The notes beneath the pieces were generated by a model. That model ran no database searches. It saw only the letters and a list, made by a program, of their open reading frames with translations, and was not told the DNA's origin. The position numbers and the translations under genes are program-made. Below, piece by piece: positions 12,223 through 21,838 of a stretch of DNA of 64,000 nucleotides. The stretch is from contig OZ026530.1 of NCBI GenBank assembly GCA_964019695.1, forward strand, positions 36,814,835-36,878,834, written 5' to 3'. The number at the start of each line of letters is the position of its first letter. Positions within the stretch are counted from its first letter, which is position 1. The DNA comes from Loripinus fragilis (Eukaryota; Mollusca; Bivalvia; Lucinida; Lucinidae).

Positions 12223-12780
12223 CTTTAATCGGTGGGTTGGTGCCTGATGCTTATCTGTAGCTGGACCCACCGTGGCACAACTTGAGGTTTTCTTTAGCTC
12301 TGACTATCTGTGAGTCATGAGCCCTTTTCTTTGTTTCATCATGGTGTGTTAATTTGATTAGAGTGTCTCTCCATGATGATACATTGCATTATGTTAGATG
12401 GCCTCCATGCTAGCTGAACATTTCTTGTACTTCAACAACAGCAGAATCGAGGGCGAAGATTAGGTACCAGTAAATGCTTTTAAGCCCCCCCCCCCCCCGG
12501 TGGCTTAGGCTGCTGTCCGTTCTAAGGCGGTGGTTCTGTTGTTGTTGACTTTTTGTTTACTGTTACTCCCATTGTGGGAGTCTGTAATTGTTCTATGTTT
12601 TGTTGTACGTTACTTTATGTCCATTCTAGTATTGCAATAATCTTGATGGGAATAGAGAGCTGGTTGCTTTGCTTAATTTGTCCTACTGGTGTCTCCTGAT
12701 GGTTGAGCGGCTCTTCCCCGCGGTGCCTCAGGGTTGTCTGCGGTTTGTGATTGTGGTATTTCCTGATCATACTCACTTAC
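12223..12780 (+). repeat. Penelope-like 3' UTR, type I
   Basis: Non-coding tail directly after the RT stop. It contains a C13 run (12486-12498), GGTGGCTTAGGCTGCTGTCC and TCCCATTGTGGGAGTCTG, and ends near CCTGATCATACTCACTTAC. Minus-strand copies of the same tail occur at 32466-32935, 33712-34375 (with ORF end), 40370-40610 and 42025-42460. Confidence 0.75.
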
Positions 12781-12883
12781 AATTTTTGGGACCGAGCCAT
12801 TTCAGCAGCGATTGACAGCATTTTATACCACAATCACATAGGTTTGTTTTGGCACTATGTAACTCGTGTTTTAAATGTTATAT

Positions 12884-13200
12884 TTGAGCATCTCACTTGA
12901 AAACGAATAGGCGTGTCAAATCGCTATATATGATGTACATCACTTAATATCCGTGGCATCAAAATGTGTTGATTTGTCAGGACTGGCAAATTGCCATAAT
13001 TATAGTTTCATTTTCTTAATGTAATTGCCTTTCAACATTATTTCCTTTCCTCACAGGGGCTAATTTTAATGGAAAATATTCTTCCTATTTTACAGAAACG
13101 TACCTCGTTATGTCCTCAACTAAAACTTAAAATACCTTTGCCAAGTAATGCAGTCGGTAACGTGTCTGCCTGCAGTAATGGGTCTGACTGCAGATCCTTG
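12884..13200 (+). pseudogene. Second copy of zinc-finger 3' tail
   Basis: A partial paralogue of the end of the array at 2405-3625. It keeps only the last half-finger (CATCTCACTTGAAAA...) and the 3' flank, aligning with 3580-3880. No upstream fingers remain. The Penelope-like tail (to about 12780) and 100 bp of unrecognised sequence precede it. Confidence 0.65.
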
Positions 13201-13262
13201 GGGCGAGTTTGAATCGTACCCAGTCCCATACTTTCGTGGATATAGAGCATGAAATAATTCCT
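13141..13262 (+). mobile_element. tRNA-derived SINE, second family, truncated
   Basis: The head has an A-box-like TGCAGTCGGTAACGTG and a B-box-like GAGTTTGAATC, followed by CATACTTTCGTGGATA...ATGAAATA. The same order, inverted, occurs in the better preserved copy at 44126-44449. It is cut off by the inverted-repeat element at 13263. Confidence 0.65.
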
Positions 13263-13480
13263 ACTGTCGTGCCAACCAAGAGTGACAGTGACGTAATATT
13301 CTGTTTACAATTGTTAAGTTAATTCTAACTTGTACACTCCCCTTTAGCTAACGTTAATCGATAGATCACTCGTGTAGTAATCCTATCCTGCAGAAAGGAT
13401 CAATACACAACTGATCTATCGACGAAAAGTCCCTGTAAACAAAACATGACGTCACTGTCATTCTTGGCTGGCAGGACAGT
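13263..13480. mobile_element. MITE, about 218 bp
   Basis: The left end ACTGTCGTGCCAACCAAGAG and the inverted right end ACTGTCCTGCCAGCCAAGAA pair over about 45 bp, continuing through TGACAGTGACGT and TGTTTACA. There is no coding capacity. The target duplication is not clear. Confidence 0.65.
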
Positions 13481-13743
13481 GCGACCGTTCTCCTACATCT
13501 CGCTGATTCATGAGGGTTTGTTGTCAGTTACAAGCGAAACTATGTACACGAAGTATGGTTAATGACATTGTCAAGCTTACTCAGGAAAAAAGTATGGTTA
13601 GGTTAATGACCATAGCTGTTCAAGGTTGGGTGGTCGAAATCAGGGGCTGTTTTAACCGGTTAAAACTACCCGGTCAATACTCCAAAAGTGATCAGTACTG
13701 GTCGATTGGTGGCCGATTGAAAAATTAAATGGTTGATTGAGTT

Positions 13744-13806
13744 GGTATCCTGGGTCAGGTGTGGTACTTGATTGTATCGATTCCTTATCTTTGCACCCTT
13801 ACTTAC
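13744..13806 (+). repeat. Penelope-like 3' terminal tail
   Basis: Isolated tail with GGTATCCTGGGTCAGGTGTG, TTGATTGTATCGATTCC and TTTGCACCCTTACTTAC, and no associated ORF. Confidence 0.65.
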
Positions 13807-14739
13807 TTTAATTTGTCATTTGAAAATGTGTATGTCTTTTTTGTTTCACTTCGGTGGAATTCATTAAAAATGTAATACATTTAGTTGATCTGAGTGCAAA
13901 AACTGTTTGCTATCTGCCAAAGGTCCTCATCTTGTAAATTACTGCATTACAGTCAAATTTAGCATTTAAAGTTTTAAAACTGTATGACATGAGATGTGCC
14001 CTCTACCATTCATCTGTGTTTTTTACGCTTTACCTGCTAGAATCATCTGCTGATGACCTTGCAAACAGTTCGGAACCAGATCAGAACTTACAAAATGGTT
14101 GACCTGATCTGGATCCAAACTATTTGACACTGTGATACGGTATTTATTAAAGAATTCATTGAAAGAGTTAGTTTTGGGGGAAAATCAGCAGACCAACATT
14201 TACCTGCATGCAAAGAGTGTCTTAAGTGTGTCTTCTTTAATATTGCAGTTACGTGTGAAACTACTATTATAGACCGTACAGAAATTCAGTGAACAACGTT
14301 TTTTCTTTTTTTAAAATGTCTTTAATTATAAAATTTTGGACTAAAATTTTGTACATACATATAATAAAACACCGCCTAATATACAATTGCATATTTGAAA
14401 ATTTATGATAGGAAAATAAGTCTGAAATCTCGTGTAAAATAAAATAACCTAGTCGTTTTCGATTTAGAAAATTCCTTATTTTCCCTCAATGTATTTCATA
14501 TGGGTAACACGTGGTTATTACATTTCAATGAATACCATGTTTACTTTCGTATATCAGGTTGTATTATATAGAAAACAGTCACCAGCAGGATAACTCTTGG
14601 TGTGTCTACATACACTCTGCAAATGCTTTGAAGAGACGCAAATTACAATTATGTCTGAGTTATCATACTTCCCGTGTTTTCCTAGCGTTCATGGATAGCA
14701 TTTGGACCTAGACTGCAAAAACCTGCCTTCGGTGATGTG
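13807..14739. other. Intergenic, nothing recognised
   Basis: AT-rich sequence without a supported gene. It contains two overlapping GATCTGGATCC/GATCTGAG-type short repeats around 14040-14120 and nothing else I can classify. Confidence 0.4.
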
Positions 14740-14950
14740 TAACAATAAAAGCGCAGACCAGCCTGCGCATCCACGTAGTCTCATCAGCAACTTTGTTGTC
14801 TGATTTTTAAGATAAAACATATCTACACTTGCTACGAGAGAAATTTCAATTTCTAGCTAGCCTGTTTAGCCGAAGAGACCGGGTTTAAAACTCGCTTTTT
14901 TGGAAACCCAGAAGACAGGTTTTCTCGCGTCGTGGCCTGTGTTGCTTGCT
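14740..14950. repeat. Dispersed repeat, copy 2
   Basis: Aligns with 745-965 over AATAAAAGCGCAGACCAGCC, the GC-rich core, and the TTGGAAACCC...AGACAG...CTCGCGTCGTGGCC block. Decayed, non-coding. Confidence 0.5.
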
Positions 14951-15119
14951 CGACCGCTCTAGGACACATATTACAAGTGCAACAGATAATAATATTAAAA
15001 AAAATAGGAGGCTGTTCATCAGATATATTAATGGGAGTCACATTACTTGATTGCGCTCTGCATCGTCTAATACACAAGTCATTCGTAACTACGGCCCATG
15101 GAGCCAGGGAACGGCGGGG

Positions 15120-15560
15120 ACTTTGATATCCTGGCTGCGGGTCCCTGGTATGACCCTGTACCAACAGCGCATTTGGCCGGCTGGGGCGTGGTTACAAATG
15201 GCTGGTGCGCATTTTTTTCGCCTTTATGCAGTTAGTAATTTGTGACCACGCACCAGCCCAGATGAATGTCGAGGACAGTGACTTTGTGTCTGCAGTTCCC
15301 CATAGTAACCACTACACTGTGAAGACAGCTAGCTGGCAAAACCACGACAGTTCTCTACCCGCAGTCTGTTATTATACTGCACTGTAATGTTTGTCTAGGT
15401 CTGTCAAACCCCTACATTTCCTCCGCATTGTGGAGGCAATGTAAAAGTAAAAAACACAACACATTTACCAGGCCATGGATATCCCCGTCCTGCTCTGGGG
15501 CTGGGGTGAAGCAGTGGTTACAAATGACTGGTGCAATATTTATAGCCTACAATGCACTTC
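15120..15560. repeat. Local partial duplication with inverted arm
   Basis: The block GGCTGGGGCGTGGTTACAAA (15178-15200) has an inverted relative about 45 bp later (GACCACGCACCAGCCC) and a diverged direct relative near 15500-15520 (CTGGGG...GTGGTTACAAATG). These look like fragments of a small repeat family. No gene is supported here; the short open frames overlap on both strands. Confidence 0.4.
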
Positions 15561-15616
15561 GCATTAAAATTTAGTTCTCAGCCACCCCCAAAACTATATT
15601 GACCCCAAACACAAAC

Positions 15617-15861
15617 TGAGCCAGTGCATGAGATTTCCAACAATAAGGTATGTGCGACCAGCAAAGCCTCAGATCAGCCTGCGCTTACGCACAGTCTGAT
15701 CAGAACCTCTGATAGTCGCTTGAGTATTCTATGATTGTTAAGCTACATTGACTGACTGAATATCATTTGGAGTTTCTAAGCTTAAAAGGAGGCTGCAGAG
15801 GCTCGTCCGAGTCAACACATGTCAAAATGCCACATTGTTGGAAATCACATGTCATGGCTCA
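15617..15861. mobile_element. MITE copy A, 245 bp
   Basis: Bounded by inverted termini of about 31 bp (TGAGCC...ATTTCCAACAAT at the left, ATTGTTGGAAAT...GGCTCA at the right). The interior holds a GC-rich imperfect palindrome around CAGCCTGCGCTTACGC. It is the inverted counterpart of copy B at 17191-17429. Confidence 0.7.
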
Positions 15862-16860
15862 AATATGACATCCGCTGATAAATTGTTCAACCTATTTCCA
15901 AGCACTTTCCCACCCCATCACTAGTTTCTCCTTCCGACCTCAGCATTATTTTTATTGGATGAATCCTTTTTCACTTGAATCACACCTAACGGGTGAGCCC
16001 TGTGATCATTTTCCCTTATCATTTATAATTGCCCAGAATTACGTGTTGGCATGCATATTTTGCATTGTATGGTGTCAATAAATCAGTATTTGGAATAAAC
16101 AAATAGAAAGTTCAATTTATTTAATAAAACAAGTTGGAAAATGTTTAAAATCTGATGATCAGATAAGAAGGGAACACAGAAAACAAGATTTTAAATTGAG
16201 GAACAGGGGAACACAGAAATTCATTTTCTAGGAACAAGTGGACGGGTGACCATTGGGATTAAGGCCTCAATATTTTCTAGTATAACAAAATTCTGTGAGC
16301 CCAAACTATTGCCATAAATCGCATTTGGTGCAACTATTTTGCTATGATAAGACACGTTACTTCGTCTTATAAAACTGTATAATTATTCATCGATAGTAAA
16401 CTAAAGGCAGCCATCCGTATAAAGGTGCATTTAGGGTAAATTAAAAAATGCAGATGCTCAAATGAGAACAAATTCCATCATATCACAGCCCATTTGACAA
16501 TACGTTTTGTAACGAAAAAAATATCACCTATTAGGCGGTGTATAGATGCATTAAATTTTGACGGTCAATGTGCGATCAGTCCGCACTTAACGAAATAAAC
16601 GCAAAAAAAGCGTTGTTCACTGAATTCCTGTACGCACAGTAGAACAAATCGCCCTTTATATAAACATCTTCAATAGGTGTTGTAATCTCTTAAATGTGTT
16701 GAGTTCAAATTAACCTTAGTCCTACTGTGCATAGATAACCCCTTTTCTTCGGAATAAGCTGGCAGATCATGTTCACAGTTTTCAATGCCTTTGTAACTAA
16801 TGCTATCATGCAACCAAACTGGTTGACACATTCACCAGTCCAGGCCTTTAGTTAAGAGTG
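15862..16860. other. Intergenic, nothing recognised
   Basis: AT-rich; no gene or repeat family that I can identify. Confidence 0.4.
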
Positions 16861-16865
16861 CGTAC

Positions 16866-16964
16866 CAGAAAAATAAGTTTCTTATTTCTGAACCAAAACA
16901 TATGTTGTGGGTACTCAAAAAACCGTCTCAATGAGACGGTTCTTTTGTGCACCCAAAACATATG
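16866..16964. repeat. Two adjacent hairpins
   Basis: First hairpin: CAGAAAAATAAG / CTTATTTCTG around a 3-nt loop (16867-16890). Second, larger: arms of about 33 nt running from CATATGTT (16899) to AACATATG's counterpart at 16964, with the perfect centre CCGTCTCA-a-TGAGACGG. The second could extrude as a cruciform or fold as a long RNA hairpin. There is no evidence of transcription. Confidence 0.6.
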
Positions 16965-17115
16965 CGAAAAAGTTTGGGTAAGAAAATATTTACAATTTTA
17001 CGCTGGAAAATTTTGTTTATCTAAATTATCTATATTAAAAAGATAACCATCAGATTGGGTGTTAAAACTAGAGTTAATTCAGATGCACGAGATATTAGCA
17101 ATAGGTTGTCTTTAT

Positions 17116-17524
17116 GTACCAGTTTCAGATTATGAAAGTGTAAGGATTAACAATTTATGGCCCAAAATGCCCCTACGTATAATTAATAATTGAGCCGTGA
17201 CATGTGATTACCAACAATGTGGTATTTTGATAAGTATAGACTCAGACTAGCCTGTACAGCCTCCCTTTAAGCTGAGAAACTCCAAAGAATGTTCAGTCAG
17301 TAGCTTAACAATCATAGAATATTCAAGGTACTAGCAAAGGCTCTGATCAGACTGCGCGTTTGCACAGGCTGATCTGAGGCTTTGCTGGTCGCACATACCA
17401 CATTGCTGGAAATCCCATGTCACGGCACAATTATTATGCTGTCTTGTCTTGATTTACCAGTTTCAGATTATGAAAGTGTTAGGGTTAACAATTTATGGCC
17501 CAAAAGTGCCCCTACATAGAATTA
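17116..17524. repeat. 70-bp direct repeats flanking MITE B
   Basis: 17116-17186 and 17453-17524 are near-identical (ACCAGTTTCAGATTATGAAA, then TTAACAATTTATGGCCCAAA) and bracket the MITE at 17191-17429. Seventy base pairs is too long for a transposition duplication. A local tandem duplication, or two copies of another repeat, is more likely. Confidence 0.65.
17191..17429. mobile_element. MITE copy B, 239 bp
   Basis: Opposite orientation to copy A at 15617-15861, with the same terminal inverted repeats (TGAGCCGTGACATGTGATTA at the left) and the same GC-rich internal palindrome (CTGCGCGTTTGCACAGGC). Flanked by AATAAT/ATTATT, which is palindromic, so the target duplication cannot be fixed. Confidence 0.7.
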
Positions 17525-17614
17525 AGATCTTGTGTACCATTTTTGAAGATGGCGAGGATGGACTAGTGCAGAGTTTCTTAGACTTTATTCACACAGATGC
17601 ACAGAAAAAGGCCT

Positions 17615-17619
17615 GATTT
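17615..17619. repeat. Target-site duplication, left
   Basis: GATTT, repeated exactly at 26304-26308 on the far side of the LTR retrotransposon. Five base pairs fits Ty3/Gypsy-type integrases. Confidence 0.85.
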
Positions 17620-20145
17620 TGTTATGACATAAAGCCGGTCAGGAAGGAAGAGGGGAAATCTTATTGGAAAATTCCTTTATGCAATGACGATGCTACCAGG
17701 GAAAAATAATGCACACAACTAGCAAAAACTTTTAAGTACTTTATGTACTAAGAAAACATCAACAACACATTAATATACAATGACACCACCTACGCTGTTA
17801 TTTCTGACTAATTGACCATCCTATACTAGAGCAAGTTGCCACTCCAAGATCATTTCAATTAGAACCAATCTTGGACTGTCCTGTTCTAGATGTACGTCAA
17901 CTAGTCAGAAATAAGAGACGTAAAGAATATGATTATCATATAGCTTAAGTTCTTATAAAAAAAAAAACAATTGGGCCCTTTAATATTTCAGTTCTCGTAT
18001 TGACGAGAAATCTCGAGATTATACGCGTCTCGCGAACACTATGTCTTCTAAGCTGCACGTGTGTCTACTTCAGACCATCGGCGCTGAGTTGATCGAGCCT
18101 GTACTTTGGTCGTCACTGGATTCACGTAATATTTGTTTACGCGTACTGCTGATCGTCGTTCAAGACGTCAGAATTAATATAAATAGGTCTTCCTGATCAT
18201 ATCCCCACGTTGGGGTGTCAGATTCACATATAACCATTCAAGCCGGTTGGCTTCCCATTCGATTGTGCTACGTGGTAACGATTGGGCCTTGATCCACGCT
18301 GGTCGTGGCCTGAGGGGGACAGCTAATATGTGCCCTCAGGTGATAATCAACGGCTCACTAACATTCAGCCTCCAACGTAGGAGGGGACACAAGAGACGAT
18401 TCTGCAAAAAACAATCTATATTTAGAATCTCAGAATCACTCTTTTGCGTCAATAATGGGGTTGTTCGTTCAAAGTTCACAAAAATAGAAATAATTTCAGT
18501 GGTCTTACTCTTTTAAATTACATCCTAACCCTATAAATGTGCGATTAGCCCTCACCTGCGGGTGTATGGCTAACGGCTCCCATGCGGTTAGGATGGATCG
18601 GCTCTTCTAAATATCCACACTTAAACTTATATAATAGAGAAGTATTTTTAGTGACTGGCCTATGTCAGCGCTAAACAATACCTCTTATGCCAAACGAACA
18701 AACCCATACGTAATAAACTCTTCTATACACTGTCGTAACGTCACCCTGGTTGAGACGCTATCGCAGCCGAAACATCAAGATCACGTGGCCCTTTTTCCCT
18801 TCAAGGTCACGTTATCTAGATAGTTTCGAGGTTTACAAATACTGATACCAATTCTCTTAAAATTCCAGGAAAAAGGTTGAACAGTGTGGTGCCGACGTAA
18901 CGTTTGGACGTTTACGTCGGACATCACCCTGCCTACGCACTAATTTCGTACATGTTGAACGTATCAGTTGTAAACAACTAATTATGACCTCTCGGCAAAA
19001 AATATTTACATCAATATTGAGAGATTACATTCTGCTGTTTTATGTGTGTAAAACCGTACAATGCTTTCTTACATTTATTTTGGTGTAACACAAAATATTT
19101 TACATTTACTTTGGTGTAACGAAAATATCTTACATTTACATTGGTGTAACAAAAAAATATTTTACACCTACCTAATCTCTAAACATACATGTCAGCTATC
19201 ACCTTATTTATGTAAGTGTGTTGTAGTGTATGCACCTAACCCTTATTCTTATATGCGTCAGATATAACTCGAGGTGACACATACAGGTCGCTACAGAAAG
19301 TCGATTATCACTGGCAGTTAAATCGTCTTTCTGACAACGCCGTACAAAATCACAACAATTTAAAATCCAGCTGCTAAAATTGTTTTTCACCTATCGGTCC
19401 CTGGTAAATCTTTCAGCATGCCATTATAGTTTTAGGTGCAGGCCCGACATGGCCTGTGACTACTTTTGTCCGAAATAACCCGACGAGTCCATCCGGACAG
19501 CTTTTACTATAGCCGCAAGAATGGTCCCAGCAGATTTTTAGGCAATACGCATGTGCGTAACTTCATACGCAAGTGCGTAACAATCGCTATTTTCACCGAA
19601 AAAACGGGACGTTATTGATAACACCCGAAAGAACTCATACACAGAATGCTGGCCGATTCAACAGACAACAAAATAGAAAACGAGTCACTCATTATTTCAA
19701 TACAATGTGACATGCTAGAGACATCGCGATTCAATGCAATTACACGAATCTCCATCGCCCTGTCATGTACAATATCAACACAGTAACAGTATATATAACT
19801 TCACGTACCTTTTATAATAATGAATAGCGTCTCTATATCGAACCTTTCAACGGTATGTTTAAAATGTCCCCTAACAAGAATGGGAAATTCCATCCTATAT
19901 ATATTGAAAAACGCACAAGATTTCCGAGATATTCAAGAAGAGTAAGGAAATCGTGCAAGCGTTGATAAATATAGACACAATGAATTCCATCTCAGACAAA
20001 CCGACCTTTTATTGGGACTATCAATAGAAAGAGTACCGTATCATGGTTCGAATAGGTGACCAGGTGCATACCTAAACCTCTGCGTATTTGTGCGTATACG
20101 CAACCATCGCTGATTCTGTTATTCCAGCCATTCTGTATCGTAACA
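17620..20145 (-). repeat. 3' LTR, 2526 bp
   Basis: Aligns end to end with 23783-26303. By eye I count roughly 35-40 substitutions and small indels (about 98.5% identity), one of which changes the terminal inverted repeat to TGTTATGA. The open frames inside (for example 18247-18516) have no recognisable domain and are not conserved in length between the two LTRs. Confidence 0.9.
19069..19163. repeat. 31-bp minisatellite in LTR (copy 1)
   Basis: Three units of 30-32 bp starting TTACATTTA and containing TTGGTGTAAC. The same array sits in the other LTR at 25228-25321, so it is part of the element. Confidence 0.75.
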
Positions 20146-20149
20146 AAGG

Positions 20150-20160
20150 CCCTTCCTTTT
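20150..20160 (-). promoter_or_regulatory. Polypurine tract
   Basis: On the minus strand AAAAGGAAGGG lies 4 nt upstream of the 3' LTR. This is the expected position and composition of the plus-strand DNA primer. Confidence 0.65.
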
Positions 20161-20269
20161 GGGAGAAAAAGGAATGACTTTTTCTTACGATACACGATGC
20201 AGAAAAGAAGGAATAATACAGAATAAATATATAATACAACATATATACACGTATGACTTAAATGGCGGA

Positions 20270-20350
20270 CTACCTGGAAAGATAGTCTGCCCCCACATTG
20301 TCTTGTCCTCGGATTGCCACAATCACAGACCTATATTGTTGAAGCATTAA
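20270..20350 (-). pseudogene. RNase H C-terminal remnant of pol
   Basis: The last 26 codons of pol. The translation ends in IRGQDNVGADYLSR and a stop at 20270-20272. The N-x-x-A-D-x-L-S-R ending is the usual C-terminus of Gypsy-group RNase H. It lies downstream of the integrase domain and 125 bp before the 3' LTR. The sequence just upstream (20355-20450) is low-complexity with a roughly 31-bp direct repeat and marks the deletion junction. The RNase H catalytic residues are gone. Confidence 0.75.
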
Positions 20351-20574
20351 ATGCTCAACACATAAATATGGGGTTGTATCCCTTTTACTTCTCTTTATAT
20401 ATGAGGTTGTACCTCTTTGACTTTTTTTATAAAGTTTTATGTCTTGTGACATTTAATATATAAGGCTTAATAGCCAATACCTTTTGCAAAGATCCACATG
20501 TTACGCATCCCTTATGCCAAGTATACCTATTAATAACTTCCTCCATAATACAATCTTTGCTCAAAAATAAATTA

Positions 20575-20716
20575 ACGTGACTCTTCACGTTGCAGCTAAC
20601 CTCTGTTGCTGAAATATTTTATTATCGTGACCTGTTCACGTCAACCGTCTACCGTCATACGTCATGACTTAAATAAAATTCCGTGACTCCTCACGTCAAA
20701 AGTACACCTACGTGAC
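20575..20716. repeat. Three spaced CGTGA...TCACG dyads
   Basis: ACGTGACTCTTCACGT (20575-20590), CGTGACCTGTTCACGT (20626-20641) and CGTGACTCCTCACGT (20682-20696), plus a half-site at 20711. All lie in the untranslated segment between the broken integrase and the RNase H remnant. The spacing is 50 and 56 bp. Confidence 0.6.
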
Positions 20717-20796
20717 TAACACTATGCTATCATAGTTAAAATATAGGTCAACAATCCGAGACAATTGGGTCATTACGCTATCGCACACCTTTAACA

Positions 20797-21838
20797 CTAA
20801 CACTGACTACTGCTTTCAGTCGTTATATTGCGCCAATAATATGGTATTGGGCAACGTCTACCAGTACCATATGAACGTCGTCGTTCTGTCTGGCTGTCAG
20901 TCCGTCTTGTACGGCTAACTACTGCCTCCTTAGAGGATATGTTTCTCTGGGGTACACTACAACAATGAGTCATTGCGACCTTTATATTGTGAGTTGTCCT
21001 TTGACAAATGGCGCAAGATCTGCAAAATTGAGTTACCTCCCTACAAACACCGGGCCAATAAAATTCATCTAAGACCTTAGATATAGTTTCCTTTCTGCCT
21101 CTATGATTTACCACCTTTCGTGATTCATGGGCTAAATCCATAACGCTATGCGTTAAACTAGAAGGAACTACTAACTGTAGTGAAACTTTAGCATTTTTCT
21201 TAAAATGTCTATAAATTAAACCATTCCTACGAATGTACTTAGTTTCACCACTAGAGAAACTGCGACTTTTAGTCACACTACCAGACTCTACCCTTCTTCT
21301 AATATCTGCTAACTTAGCATCTGACGCTTGCTTCATACATAATTCTTGCCCGTTCTGCCTAATAAACTTGTCTGCGACCTTGACCTTCCTATCCTTTCTA
21401 CTTTTCTTTGACCTCTTCTTATTGACTACCCCTGATGAAAAATGGGTTTTATCGGGAAATTTGGACCCCTCAATATTACCAATGACTAAGTCATGTGCTG
21501 GGTCATCAATGCACAATGCATCTGTACTACCTCTGAAAAATGGACAATCAATATTAATACGGGCCATAGGACATCTCTGATTATAATTGTTAATAAGAGT
21601 CACACCAGACTGCTTATTCAACATTTGACCATCAGAAACTAAGCTCCTCCTAACAACTACCCCCGTACAACCTGTGTCTCTCAAGACCCTAACCTCTTTA
21701 CCATTTACAGTACCAATCGCTGTCGGCAACCTTGACCGTGGGAAATGACAGGTGCCCTTGTTATCCTTATGGGGTAAACCTTTCCCTATATCCGAACTTT
21801 TATTATCAATTTTACAAAATTGACCTGATGGTCGGTCC
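20797..21838 (-). pseudogene. Protease and integrase N-domain of pol
   Basis: Read on the minus strand. From 21729 the frame is open for 310 codons to 20797 and can be followed upstream to about 21838, overlapping the end of gag in the -1 frame. The aspartic protease carries LRDTGCT (DTG at residues 18-20 from 21729) and later DLVIGNIEG. A basic linker leads directly into the integrase zinc domain, with H201, H209, C239 and C242 and the FYWPGV block. After about residue 250 the sequence stops resembling integrase, so the DDE catalytic core is lost. The linker looks like the normal lead-in to integrase (RRNGLIYRHF, LVVPSSL), so protease and integrase are natural neighbours with no RT excised from between them. 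Protease would cut Gag-Pol; the integrase fragment is inactive. Confidence 0.85.

Noticed and set aside
18247..18516. 89-codon open frame in the 3' LTR and its shorter counterpart at 24443-24646
   Set aside because: An indel truncates the frame in the other LTR, it has no known domain, and it runs opposite to the element's transcription.
21233..21580. 115-codon plus-strand frame
   Set aside because: It is antisense to the protease-integrase frame, which has recognisable motifs.
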